Below, piece after piece: positions 1-8,828 of a stretch of DNA of 64,000 nucleotides. The notes beneath the pieces are model-generated. The model did no database searches. It was not told where the DNA came from and saw only the letters and a list, made by a program, of their open reading frames with translations. Position 1 is the first letter of the stretch; each line of letters opens with the position of its first letter. The stretch comes from Melioribacter roseus (GTDB lineage Bacteria; Bacteroidota; Ignavibacteria; Ignavibacteriales; Melioribacteraceae): positions 84,875 to 148,874 of the forward strand of contig DYSW01000001.1 in NCBI GenBank assembly GCA_020726285.1, given 5' to 3'. The position numbers were made by a program, and so were the translations under genes.

Positions 1-564
1 ATTCAATTTATTGGCAATTATCTTTCTTCATTTTTTATAGATTTTGTTTCCATTATTTCACTTTTGGCCATCCCAATATTAATTCTATTCTTTGTAACAT
101 TTGGAATGATTAAAAATGTAAAGATTTATGAAGAATTTGTTGATGGAGCCAAAGAAGGATTTAATGTAGCAATTAGAATTATTCCTTATTTGGTTGGTAT
201 GATTGTGGCAATTTCAATTTTTAGAGCGGGCGGTGGAATGGATTTATTTGTTACAATATTTTCACCAATTACGAATTTAGTTGGATTTCCTGCCGAAGTT
301 TTACCGATGGCGTTAATGCGTCCACTTTCAGGAAGTGGTTCTCTAGCTTTAATGTCGGAAATGATGGCGAAATATGGCGTTGATTCCTTTTTTGGTGTTC
401 TTTCTTCAACAATAATGGGAAGTACAGAAACAACTTTTTATGTTTTAGCTGTTTATTTTGGGTCAGTTGGAATTAGAAAAACTCGTCACGCAGTTATTGC
501 AGGAATTTCAGCAGACATTACAGGAATTTTAACTGCTCTTTTAGTAGTAAAAATGCTGTTTTAA
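1..564 (+). CDS. SpmB-like nucleoside-recognition-domain membrane protein (5' partial)
   Basis: The reading frame is already open at base 1, so the gene begins outside the window. The TTG at 64 is internal and not a convincing start. The visible 187 residues are hydrophobic, with several membrane segments and conserved Gly/Ser stretches (RPLSGSGSL, STIMGSTETTFYVLAVYFG) typical of the C-terminal half of spore maturation protein A/B (nucleoside recognition, Gate) proteins. In non-sporulating Bacteroidota relatives this family is usually a fused SpmA-SpmB protein of about 400 residues. Its substrate is unknown, and a transport role is inference. Its TAA overlaps, by four bases, the stop codon of the convergent comF-like gene. 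Confidence 0.8.
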   Translation: MQFIGNYLSSFFIDFVSIISLLAIPILILFFVTFGMIKNVKIYEEFVDGAKEGFNVAIRIIPYLVGMIVAISIFRAGGGMDLFVTIFSPITNLVGFPAEVLPMALMRPLSGSGSLALMSEMMAKYGVDSFFGVLSSTIMGSTETTFYVLAVYFGSVGIRKTRHAVIAGISADITGILTALLVVKMLF

Positions 565-1277
565 TCACTTTTGTTTGCCAACAACGGAATTGCGATTGAA
601 ATCAAATAAACTGCTTTCACTTCATTTTCAAATAATTTCTTCGCAATTTCACTTGTGGTCGACCCAGTTGTTACAACATCATCCACTATTGCAAAAATTT
701 TCCCTTTAATTTGATTATGATTTTTAATTTTAAATGCGTTTTCCACATTCAGTTTTCTGTCGTGCAAATTTAAATGTGTTTGCGTTTCAGTGTATTTTAT
801 TCTTTTTACAAAATTATTTTTGATTTTAATTCCAGAAATTTTGCTAATCCCTTTTGAAATCCAATATGATTGATTGTAACCTCTTTCTGCTTGCTTAATT
901 GGATGAAGCGGAACTGGAATTAGGAAATCAATTTTGGCATCTATTAACTGCTTTCTATATTTCTCTGCAATTATTTCACCAAAAAACTCTCCTATTCTGA
1001 TTTTATTTGAGTATTTCAATTTATGAATCAGATCTTTAATTTCTTGGGATTCGTAAAAATTAAAAAGGGAATAGAAATTTGTGAAATTTAGAAAAAGTGA
1101 TTTTGTGTGGAATTTGTTTTCGAGAAGTGTAGAATCAATAAATTGGAATTTAGAAAGGCAATTATTACAAATAACATTTTCAGTGGAAGAGAGTGGAATT
1201 TCGCAAACTTCACATTCTCTTCCAATAAAAAAATCAGAAAAATCTGACCAAAATTTATTTAATCTTTTAAGCAACAC
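561..1277 (-). CDS. ComF family phosphoribosyltransferase-like protein
   Basis: The 238-residue protein has the two-part ComF layout. An N-terminal zinc-ribbon-like segment carries paired cysteines (C22/C25 and C37/C40). A C-terminal type I phosphoribosyltransferase fold includes the PRPP loop IVDDVVTTGSTT around residues 197-208. The preceding segment, with Q..L....R..N...AF around 166-182, is also characteristic. In competent bacteria ComF is linked to uptake of transforming DNA; in others its role is unclear, so competence here is only inference. It is the last gene of a tight minus-strand run, starting inside the 3' end of the hemerythrin gene (11-base overlap), which suggests translational coupling. 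Confidence 0.85.
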   Translation of the reverse strand: MLLKRLNKFWSDFSDFFIGRECEVCEIPLSSTENVICNNCLSKFQFIDSTLLENKFHTKSLFLNFTNFYSLFNFYESQEIKDLIHKLKYSNKIRIGEFFGEIIAEKYRKQLIDAKIDFLIPVPLHPIKQAERGYNQSYWISKGISKISGIKIKNNFVKRIKYTETQTHLNLHDRKLNVENAFKIKNHNQIKGKIFAIVDDVVTTGSTTSEIAKKLFENEVKAVYLISIAIPLLANKSD

Positions 1278-1674
1278 CTTTTGACTTCAAATCATCTGCC
1301 ATTGGTTTATCATGAAATTTTAAGTGATTTATTGTCCAATCTCTGAGTAAAATTAAATATTGTGGCGTTAAATCCTTTTCCTTCTGAATAATATCATCAA
1401 GATTATCGTCAAGTATGCGGGAAAGTCTGTCGTGTTGGGCTTTGTGAGAAAAATAATTAAAAACTTTATGCTCTTTCATCAAAGCATTTTCAGTTGAAAA
1501 ATGCTCATCCATCAATTTATTCAATTCTTTAAGAACTTCAACTATTTGCGAATGTTCATTTGTGCCGATTAATTTGTAAAGTTGGTTAATTTTTTCGGCA
1601 ATTTGATCGTGTTGTTTGTCAACAATCGAAATCCCCGTTGCATGCGATGTGTTCCAATGAAGAAATGTCATCAT
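1267..1674 (-). CDS. Bacteriohemerythrin
   Basis: This 135-residue protein carries the full set of di-iron ligands of the hemerythrin four-helix bundle: H22, the HxxxE pair H58/E62, HxxxH H77/H81, and HxxxxD H117/D122. The length is normal for a single-domain bacteriohemerythrin. Such proteins bind O2 reversibly and serve in oxygen storage, delivery or sensing; which of these applies cannot be told from sequence. It has no signal peptide and should be cytoplasmic. Either of the two first ATG codons could be the start. It sits between a von Willebrand-like membrane protein gene and comF on the minus strand with very short gaps, so it is probably co-transcribed with them. Confidence 0.88.
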   Translation of the reverse strand: MMTFLHWNTSHATGISIVDKQHDQIAEKINQLYKLIGTNEHSQIVEVLKELNKLMDEHFSTENALMKEHKVFNYFSHKAQHDRLSRILDDNLDDIIQKEKDLTPQYLILLRDWTINHLKFHDKPMADDLKSKGVA

Positions 1675-1684
1675 AAATCCTTTT

Positions 1685-3778
1685 TTATAGTAAATTCTTT
1701 CGTTTTCTTAAAAACCATTCAAAAGAAAAAGCAAAAATAACAAAAATCAGTAGAAATTCATTTGGAAAAATCCGAATGTTATTTTCAAGAATCACCAATT
1801 TCGGCTTTTGCTTTTCCGACAGATAATCATTTATATTGAATTGGTTTAATGTTGTAAATTTTCCATTAGTTAATTGAGCTATAAGTTGTAAATAGTTGTA
1901 ATTGATTGTTAAATTCTGCATCTCAATATTTTCTTGCAAAACCAAAATTTCTAACGATTTATTTAACGAGTCATTTTCAGAAATTGCTTGAAAATTGATT
2001 GTATGTTTGCCTGGAGTTACATTTTCCAATTCAATTTGAAAATTGCCCTTTTGCTTTTCAATAATCCTGAAATTAGTTACTAAGTTATTGTCAATCAACA
2101 ATTTAATTCGGTGGTTATCACTCGGTTGTTGCAATTGGTTTATCACAGAAAGATTGAAAATTACGGTTTCATTTTGTGAAATTATAGGTTTTTGAGAATT
2201 CACCATCAAACGATTTTTTTTACTATCTGTAATTAACCATTTTGCTAGGTTACCAAAAAAAGTATCAAAATAAATCCCATTTTCTAGGGAAGATTGCATT
2301 TTCCAACGCCAAATTTCCGAAGCATAAAAATATGCTCTGTTATTTAAGTTATTTTGGGATATTTCTAAAATTGGGAATGTATTTTGTCCATTTTGCGAGT
2401 AAATCAGAATGTTTGGATTTACATTTTGCGAAAATGAATTCAAATTTACTGGCGGAAAACTTGAAAGAAAATTTTTGTTTTGTAGGTTAATTCCATCAAA
2501 AATTGGGTGATTTTGAACCGAAGTAATTTGGACATTGGGAAAGTCTATCAATTTCTGTTTAGATGGAAAATCGTTAACGAGAGTTTGCAATTTCTGTAAA
2601 TCTGTAAAATTTGTAAATTGAATAAAAGCAGATTTGTTTGCAGCAAGTTCGCTAACTTGTTTTACAATTTGATTTGAAACTTCTTTTGTTGGAAAATTTA
2701 CAAAAAACATAGCGTTTGCTTCAGAAATCAGCTTATTCTGTTCGGGAGTTAGTTGAGTTTGGTTGAATTTCACAAAAATTGAGTTTACACTTAATGTGGA
2801 ATCTTTTTGCAAACTTTGTTTAATGAAAGACAAATCAAAATTTGGCGAAGATGTAATTAGCAAAATTTGTCGTTTACTTTTTTCAATTTCAATCGGTGCA
2901 AAATACAAATTGTCAGTGTAAGTTAATTCTTCTGGAATTTTACTTATTTCGATGCTTAAATTTGAAATTCCAGCATTCTTTGGGCGAACATCAAAATTAA
3001 ATTCACCAATTTCATTTGCTTGTAAGTTTACATTTTTATTGAATAATTTTTCTTTTCCTAAATTCACAAAAATTAAAAATGATTGATTTTGGTTGGAATT
3101 GTTAAAAATTCGAGCATTTATTGGGTTATTTTTATTTTGCAAAAAAGTGTGATTATGAGTTACAGAAACAATTTCGAGGTTAGTTTTTAATTTTTCATTT
3201 CCAGAAGCAATTACATTAATTTTAATTGGAATTTCTGCAAATTCAGATTTTGGGATTTTCCCATCATTTGCAATTCCATCAGAAAAAATGAAAATATTCT
3301 CGATTTCAGTTCCATTATTTCTGAGAAATTCATAGATATTCCAAAAATTTGTACTTTTTGAACTAAAATTTGGTAAGAGATTATTTCCATTTATCGCAGA
3401 TAAAGTATCGCCAAAAAAGATGAACTGATTTTCATAATTATTAAAATTTTGAAATTCAGAGATGATTTGATTTATTTTTTTTGAGATACGAGAACTATCA
3501 GAATTTACAATTGAAGCTGAATTATCAATAAAAATTAGGTTTTTTGGTTTTTGCTCAAACTGAGAAAGAAAAACAATTCTTGCATTTGCCAAAAGAATAA
3601 CAATTGACGAAATTGCGATAAATCTAATAAAAACAAGAAGATATCGTAAATTATTTGAGATTTTTGGAATTGTAAAACGATAATAATAAATCGAAAATCC
3701 TAACGAAAGCAAAATCCCAATTATTACCCAAATTGCGTGAAAATCGAATTCAATCCAAATTTTAGAAAAATTAAACAT
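1685..3778 (-). CDS. Membrane protein with von Willebrand factor A-like domain
   Basis: The 697-residue protein begins with two likely membrane segments (about residues 14-32 and 44-65). A vWA-like domain follows, showing a MIDAS-type DNSAS motif (85-89) and a second acidic site at FSDG (166-169). A long Asn-rich extracytoplasmic region comes next. The protein ends with a membrane helix followed by a basic tail. This architecture is common in FCB-group genomes as uncharacterised BatA-like or glutamine-amidotransferase-like membrane proteins. I cannot assign a substrate. Its start lies 3 bases after the surE stop and its end 11 bases before the hemerythrin start, so it belongs to the surE operon. 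Confidence 0.7.
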   Translation of the reverse strand: MFNFSKIWIEFDFHAIWVIIGILLSLGFSIYYYRFTIPKISNNLRYLLVFIRFIAISSIVILLANARIVFLSQFEQKPKNLIFIDNSASIVNSDSSRISKKINQIISEFQNFNNYENQFIFFGDTLSAINGNNLLPNFSSKSTNFWNIYEFLRNNGTEIENIFIFSDGIANDGKIPKSEFAEIPIKINVIASGNEKLKTNLEIVSVTHNHTFLQNKNNPINARIFNNSNQNQSFLIFVNLGKEKLFNKNVNLQANEIGEFNFDVRPKNAGISNLSIEISKIPEELTYTDNLYFAPIEIEKSKRQILLITSSPNFDLSFIKQSLQKDSTLSVNSIFVKFNQTQLTPEQNKLISEANAMFFVNFPTKEVSNQIVKQVSELAANKSAFIQFTNFTDLQKLQTLVNDFPSKQKLIDFPNVQITSVQNHPIFDGINLQNKNFLSSFPPVNLNSFSQNVNPNILIYSQNGQNTFPILEISQNNLNNRAYFYASEIWRWKMQSSLENGIYFDTFFGNLAKWLITDSKKNRLMVNSQKPIISQNETVIFNLSVINQLQQPSDNHRIKLLIDNNLVTNFRIIEKQKGNFQIELENVTPGKHTINFQAISENDSLNKSLEILVLQENIEMQNLTINYNYLQLIAQLTNGKFTTLNQFNINDYLSEKQKPKLVILENNIRIFPNEFLLIFVIFAFSFEWFLRKRKNLL

Positions 3779-3780
3779 TG

Positions 3781-4536
3781 TTAGAATTCAAAATTCTGAT
3801 ATTTCTCAAAAGTGGAATAATCAGTTAAATCAAAGTGAATTGGAGTTACTGAAATATATCCATTCAAATTTGCAAAATAATCGAAAGAATCGTTTTCATT
3901 TGGATGTTCAATCATCGAACCAGTTAGCCAATAATAATCTTTTCCGTAAGGGTCAATTCTTTTTTCGTAAACATCATCCCAACGCGACATACTTTGACGA
4001 GTAACTTTTATTCCTTTAATTTCATCTTTTGGCAAATTTGGGATGTTAATATTTAGCAAAGTTCCATTTGGCAAACCAATTTCTTTAACTAAATATGCAA
4101 ATTTGTTTGCAATTTCAGCGGCAAATGAAAAATCCTTTACATCATGCGAAGCAACAGAAACTGCAATTGAAGGAATGTTCATTATCGCTGCTTCACGAGC
4201 GCCAGAAACAGTTCCAGAATAAATAACATTTATTGCGGCGTTTGAACCGTTATTAATTCCGCTAATTACTAAATCTGGTGTAATGTTAAGAATATTTCTT
4301 ATCCCAATTTTCACACAATCAGCGGGAGTTCCATCAACTGCAAATCCAAAAAATGAACCTTCTCGTTCAATTTTGAAAATTCTCAATGGAATCTTCATTG
4401 TAATTGCGTGACCAACTGCACTTTGCTCGGTTAGTGGTGCAACAACATAAATATCGTGCTCCAATTGTAGTCTTTTTGCAAGTGCCATTATTCCTTTGGA
4501 ATTTATTCCATCGTCGTTTATTATTAAAATTTTCAA
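3781..4536 (-). CDS. surE: 5'/3'-nucleotidase SurE
   Basis: SurE removes phosphate from nucleoside monophosphates and is a cytoplasmic divalent-metal enzyme linked to stationary-phase survival. The 251-residue protein starts with the diagnostic metal-binding NDDG (residues 7-10). It also carries the nearby GITALA-like helix (GIMALA), SAVGHAITM, and the SGINNGSN signature near residue 93, followed by the YSGTV(S)GAREA segment. The length matches the family. It is the first gene of a minus-strand run that continues with a vWA-like membrane protein, and it is divergent from the DNA methyltransferase gene, whose annotated start should not extend into surE. Confidence 0.95.
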   Translation of the reverse strand: MKILIINDDGINSKGIMALAKRLQLEHDIYVVAPLTEQSAVGHAITMKIPLRIFKIEREGSFFGFAVDGTPADCVKIGIRNILNITPDLVISGINNGSNAAINVIYSGTVSGAREAAIMNIPSIAVSVASHDVKDFSFAAEIANKFAYLVKEIGLPNGTLLNINIPNLPKDEIKGIKVTRQSMSRWDDVYEKRIDPYGKDYYWLTGSMIEHPNENDSFDYFANLNGYISVTPIHFDLTDYSTFEKYQNFEF

Positions 4537-4558
4537 AATTTCCTCAAAGAATTATAAA

Positions 4559-5533
4559 ATGAAAGGCATAATATACAAAAGTGATATTTTCAATCTTGCA
4601 TATTTGTTCATCTTTTATTTCATAAAAATTGAGAATTCGGTTATCTTGCAACTCAAAAAACAAAGTAGTAGGTATTTGAAATCTGAAGAAAAATATATTG
4701 AAATACCAGAACGTGGTAAATTAAGTAAAAAAAATAAGCTTAATGATTTAACGGGTAAAGAATGGATAAAATTCACAAAAACTTGGTTTTTACATCAACC
4801 AAAAAGAAGAAAAGATGATGAGATTTTACATCCAGCAAAATTCCCAGAATCTCTTGTTGAAGAATTCATTAAGTTTTTTACTAAAAAGGATGATTTTGTT
4901 TTCGACCCATTTCTTGGAACTGGAAGTACTCTAATTGCTAGTGGAAATTTAGAAAGAAATGCAATTGGTATTGAACTTATGCCAAAATATTTTGAAATTG
5001 CTCAAAAGCGAATTGAGGAAAATAATTTTACTTATAATTTGCTTCCAATTAACGGAAATTCTAATAATTTAATAGAGTTGGTTAGAAATCGCACTGGAAA
5101 GGAAATGGATTTTGTAATAACATCGCCACCATATTGGAATCAACTTGAAAGAAATTCTATTCGTCAGAAAAATAGAACTGAAAAAGGTTTAGACACAAAA
5201 TATTCTAAGGAATCAGACGATATTGGAAACACAGACAATTATGATGAATTCCTTGAAAAGCAAGCCTTAATTTTTGATAAAGTGTTTGATATTACAAAAA
5301 ATGGAGCGTATTTGGTTGTAATTACAAACAATGTTTTTGTTGATGGAAGACTTTTTCCGCTTGCTTTCGATACAGCAATTTCATTATCAAAAAGAGGAAG
5401 CAAAAGTTGGGTAATGAAAGATGAAAAAATTTGGCTTCAAAATGATAAAAGATTACTTCCACTTGGATTAAATTCGGCTTGGGTCGGAAATCGTCATCAC
5501 CAATATTGCTTGATTTTCAGAAAGGAAGCTTAA
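4559..5533 (+). CDS. DNA methyltransferase, probably N4-cytosine or N6-adenine specific
   Basis: From the ATG at 4559 the protein is 324 residues. It shows SAM-binding motif I as DPFLGTGST (about 116-124) and catalytic motif IV as TSPPYW (about 188-193). A motif X-like HPAKFPESLVEEF precedes motif I. Motif I before IV, with only about 65 residues between, resembles the gamma arrangement, with any target-recognition region C-terminal. SPPY is common in N4-cytosine enzymes, but N6-adenine cannot be excluded. The start is uncertain: an in-frame ATG at 4496 would overlap surE, and residues before about 50 are hydrophobic and look unlike a methyltransferase. A TTG at 4646 is a reasonable alternative. 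No restriction endonuclease adjoins it, so it looks like an orphan enzyme. Confidence 0.8.
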   Translation: MKGIIYKSDIFNLAYLFIFYFIKIENSVILQLKKQSSRYLKSEEKYIEIPERGKLSKKNKLNDLTGKEWIKFTKTWFLHQPKRRKDDEILHPAKFPESLVEEFIKFFTKKDDFVFDPFLGTGSTLIASGNLERNAIGIELMPKYFEIAQKRIEENNFTYNLLPINGNSNNLIELVRNRTGKEMDFVITSPPYWNQLERNSIRQKNRTEKGLDTKYSKESDDIGNTDNYDEFLEKQALIFDKVFDITKNGAYLVVITNNVFVDGRLFPLAFDTAISLSKRGSKSWVMKDEKIWLQNDKRLLPLGLNSAWVGNRHHQYCLIFRKEA

Positions 5534-5537
5534 CAAA

Positions 5538-6731
5538 ATGATGAAATTACAGACGGTTTCTGAAATTACATCAGATATTAAATTAATTATTGAAAACAAA
5601 TTTGATGAAGTTCAAGTTCAAGGAGAAATTTCCAATCTCAAAAAGCACTTTTCTGGTCATTGGTATTTTACATTAAAAGATTCCAATGCACAGATAAATT
5701 GTACGATGTGGAAAACATACAATTCCCGCGTATTTTTTTCGCCAGAAAATGGCATAAAAGTAATTATTCACGGAAGTGTAACTGTTTATCCGCCAAGTGG
5801 AAATTATCAAATATCAGTTAAAGAAATGTCGCCAGATGGCGAAGGAGAATTGCAAGCAGCTTTTGAAAAATTAAAACGAAAACTTGCTTCCGAAGGTTTG
5901 TTTGATCAATCGAATAAGAAAGTAATTCCAAAATATCCTAAAACAATTGCAATTGTAACAGCCGAAGGCGCAGCAGCCTTAAAAGATATGTTAAGTGTTG
6001 CTGAAAGAAAATTTCCGCTAATAAAGTTAATTCACTTTCCTGTTAAAGTTCAAGGTGATGGTTCGGCACGACAAATTGCCAGCGCAATCGAATTATTAAA
6101 TCAAACAAAAAATCGAGTTGATATTATAATTATTGGAAGAGGTGGCGGTTCGCTCGAAGATTTATGGGCATTTAACGAAGAAGTTGTTGCTCGAGCAATT
6201 TTTAATTCAGAAATACCAATCATTAGTGGAGTAGGACACGAGATTGATTTTACAATTTCGGATTTTGTAGCAGATTATAGAGCCGCAACGCCAACAGCTG
6301 CAATGGAATACGCTTTGCCGGATTTAAGTGAAATTCTTGGATTTATTGATGAATTTTCATATAATTCCAAACTAAAAATGTATAACTACTTCGAAAAAAA
6401 TCGAAAAAACATTTCGAGTAGAATAAATTCTCACGGTTTTCGAAAATTATCGGATTTAATGTATATCAAATATCAATATGTTGATAACCTTGCAAGTAAT
6501 TTAAAAAGTGAAATTGAAAAGAAAATTATAGTTTTTAAACACAAAATTGAAATATCAAAAAGATTAATTTCAAATTCAGATGTTCAACAAACATTAAAAC
6601 GAGGATTTCTGATTGCAGAAAGTAATCTTGGCGAACCCAAGTTACTTGATGAATTAGCCTCCGATGAACAATTTATTTTACGTTCGATAAAGAAAAAAAT
6701 TCTGGTAACAAAATGGCAAAAGAAAAATTAA
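5538..6731 (+). CDS. xseA: Exodeoxyribonuclease VII large subunit
   Basis: XseA with XseB forms a processive single-strand DNA exonuclease. The 397-residue protein has the N-terminal OB-fold (EVQVQGEISNLKKH.SGHWYFTLKD near residues 23-45). It also has the catalytic-domain signatures IIGRGGGSLEDLWAFNEE and SGVGHEIDFTISDFVADYRAATPTAA, split here by a short loop, followed by a coiled-coil region. All hallmarks are intact and the length is near the family norm. It begins four bases after the methyltransferase stop and overlaps xseB by 19 bases, so the two subunits are probably translated in a coupled way. Confidence 0.95.
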   Translation: MMKLQTVSEITSDIKLIIENKFDEVQVQGEISNLKKHFSGHWYFTLKDSNAQINCTMWKTYNSRVFFSPENGIKVIIHGSVTVYPPSGNYQISVKEMSPDGEGELQAAFEKLKRKLASEGLFDQSNKKVIPKYPKTIAIVTAEGAAALKDMLSVAERKFPLIKLIHFPVKVQGDGSARQIASAIELLNQTKNRVDIIIIGRGGGSLEDLWAFNEEVVARAIFNSEIPIISGVGHEIDFTISDFVADYRAATPTAAMEYALPDLSEILGFIDEFSYNSKLKMYNYFEKNRKNISSRINSHGFRKLSDLMYIKYQYVDNLASNLKSEIEKKIIVFKHKIEISKRLISNSDVQQTLKRGFLIAESNLGEPKLLDELASDEQFILRSIKKKILVTKWQKKN

Positions 6732-6919
6732 ATTTTGAGGATTCATTAAATCGTTTAGAAGAAATATCAAAGCTACTTGAAAGCGAAGAAATTGCTCTAA
6801 AAGATATGATAAATCTTTACGAAGAAGGTATGAAATTAGCTAATTTCTGCTCTACTGAACTTAAAAATGCAGAATTACAAATTGAAAGAATTAACAGCAC
6901 GTTCTTAAATGCTGAATAA
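6713..6919 (+). CDS. xseB: Exodeoxyribonuclease VII small subunit
   Basis: The 68-residue acidic protein matches XseB in size and in its opening pattern (LNFEDSLNRLEEISKLLESEEIALKDMINLYEEGMKL, shown here only as a continuous family signature in residues 6-40 with FEDSL, LE.I and Y.EG.KL). It forms the helical small subunit that binds XseA. The start ATG lies inside the xseA 3' end, giving a 19-base overlap in another frame. The dxs gene follows after 11 bases, a gene order (xseA-xseB-...-dxs) also seen in many other bacteria. Confidence 0.92.
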   Translation: MAKEKLNFEDSLNRLEEISKLLESEEIALKDMINLYEEGMKLANFCSTELKNAELQIERINSTFLNAE

Positions 6920-6930
6920 GAAAGGTTAAA

Positions 6931-8826
6931 ATGCAAGTAAATAAGAATTATAAATATTTATTAAATGTAAACGACCCAACGGATATTAGAAATCTCGAAG
7001 CAAATGAACTTACAGAATTAGCTCAAGAAATCCGAGAATTTTTAATAGACACAATAAGCGTAACTGGTGGACATTTTGGCGGTTCACTTGGAGTTGTTGA
7101 ACTTACTCTGGCTTTACACAAAGTTTTCAATACTCCACGCGATTTAATTGTGTGGGACACAGGGCATCAAGGTTATCCTCATAAAATTATTACTGGTAGA
7201 AGAGACAAGTTCAACACAATTCGGCAATTAAATGGAATAAGTGGATTTCTGAAACGTTCTGAAAGTATATATGATACTTTTGGAGCTGGACATGCAGCAA
7301 CTTCAATTTCAGCAGCATTAGGAATGGCTGCAGCAAATTCACTAAACAATGAAGAAGATAGAAAAGTAATTGCAATTATTGGTGATGGTTCAATGACAAA
7401 CGGAATGGCATACGAGGCGATGAATAACTCAGGAATTCTGAAGAAAAATTTGATTGTAATTCTAAACGACAACCAAATGTCAATTGCTCCGAATGTTTGG
7501 CAAATTTCAAACTACTTTACTAATATTGCCGCAAAACCAGAATACAACAAAGTAAAAGGTGCAATTTGGGATTTAACAGGAAAACTTGATAGTTTTGGCG
7601 ACCGATTACGAAAAGTAGCTTCAAGATTAGAAACGGGAATAAAATCAGTTATAACTCCTGGAATGTTATTCGAATCACTCGGATTCCGTTATTTTGGACC
7701 TTTTAACGGACACAATCTTCCAAAACTTGTAGAAACTTTTAGTTATATAAAAAATTATAATGGACCGATTCTTGTCCATATTAATACCCAAAAAGGTAAA
7801 GGTTATAAACCAGCCGAAGATAATGCTGTTGATTTTCATGGAATATCACCATTTGACAAAGTAACCGGAAAAGCAATACAAGGTAGTTCAGACAAACCAT
7901 CTTATACATCAGTTTTTGGAAAAACTATGGTAGAATTGATGAAAAGAGATGAAAAAATTGTTGGAATTACAGCCGCCATGCCAGATGGGACAGGCTTAAA
8001 TTTTATGCAAGAAGCATTCCCAAATAGATATTTTGATGTTGGAATTGCAGAAGAACATGCCGTAACTTTTGCGGCGGGTTTAGCTACACAAGGAATTAAA
8101 CCCGTTGTTGCAATTTATTCAACTTTTCTGCAGAGAGCTTTCGACCAAGTAATTCATGATGTAGCTTTGCAAAAACTGCAAGTTATTTTTGCAATTGATA
8201 GGGGTGGACTTGTTGGATCTGATGGACCAACACATCACGGAGTATTTGATTTATCTTATTTGAGAATGATTCCAAATTTAATTTTAATGGCTCCAAAAGA
8301 TGAGAATGAACTAAGAAATATGTTATTTACTGCTACAAAATATGAAAAAGGACCAACCGCAATTCGATATCCACGTGGTAACGGATTGGGTGTTCAATTC
8401 GACTCAGATTTCAAAGAAATTGAAATTGGAAAAGCAGAAATTATTAAAAAAGGATCACATGTTGCGATGCTTGCAATAGGAATTATGGTTGAATATGCTA
8501 ATCAATCTCTCCAAATGCTTTCTGAAAAAGGAATTAATCCAGAAATTGTAAATATGCGATTCGTACGTCCGATCGATACAGAAATGCTTGATCAAATAGC
8601 AAGTGAGTTTGAATATATTGTTACACTTGAGGAAAATTCCCCAATAGGTGGTTTCGGAAGTGCCGTATTAGAATATTATAATTCGCAAAACATCCATAAA
8701 AATGTTCTACGTATTTCACTTCCTGATGAATTTGTGGAACAAGGAACTCAAAAAGAATTACATCAAAATTTAGAAATAGATGCTAATGGTATCGCAAAAC
8801 GAATAATTGAATTTATTAAGAAATAA
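6931..8826 (+). CDS. dxs: 1-deoxy-D-xylulose-5-phosphate synthase
   Basis: Dxs condenses pyruvate and glyceraldehyde 3-phosphate with thiamine diphosphate, the first step of the MEP isoprenoid pathway. The 631-residue protein has the N-terminal GGHFGGSLG signature, WDTGHQ.YPHKI.TGR, the TPP motif GDGSMTNGMAYEAMN, and the catalytic-Glu segment DVGIAEEHAVTFAAGLA. The C-terminal transketolase domain (DRGGLVGSDGPTHHG) is also present. Length and domain order (TPP-binding, pyrimidine-binding, C-terminal) are typical. It follows xseB closely and is followed two bases later by an oxidoreductase gene. Isoprenoids by the MEP route are expected; no other MEP gene is in the window. Confidence 0.97.
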   Translation: MQVNKNYKYLLNVNDPTDIRNLEANELTELAQEIREFLIDTISVTGGHFGGSLGVVELTLALHKVFNTPRDLIVWDTGHQGYPHKIITGRRDKFNTIRQLNGISGFLKRSESIYDTFGAGHAATSISAALGMAAANSLNNEEDRKVIAIIGDGSMTNGMAYEAMNNSGILKKNLIVILNDNQMSIAPNVWQISNYFTNIAAKPEYNKVKGAIWDLTGKLDSFGDRLRKVASRLETGIKSVITPGMLFESLGFRYFGPFNGHNLPKLVETFSYIKNYNGPILVHINTQKGKGYKPAEDNAVDFHGISPFDKVTGKAIQGSSDKPSYTSVFGKTMVELMKRDEKIVGITAAMPDGTGLNFMQEAFPNRYFDVGIAEEHAVTFAAGLATQGIKPVVAIYSTFLQRAFDQVIHDVALQKLQVIFAIDRGGLVGSDGPTHHGVFDLSYLRMIPNLILMAPKDENELRNMLFTATKYEKGPTAIRYPRGNGLGVQFDSDFKEIEIGKAEIIKKGSHVAMLAIGIMVEYANQSLQMLSEKGINPEIVNMRFVRPIDTEMLDQIASEFEYIVTLEENSPIGGFGSAVLEYYNSQNIHKNVLRISLPDEFVEQGTQKELHQNLEIDANGIAKRIIEFIKK

Positions 8827-8828
8827 TT

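Noticed and set aside
4496..4558. Upstream in-frame ATG extending the DNA methyltransferase
   Set aside because: It lies inside the start of surE on the other strand, gives unconserved residues and lacks a ribosome-binding site.
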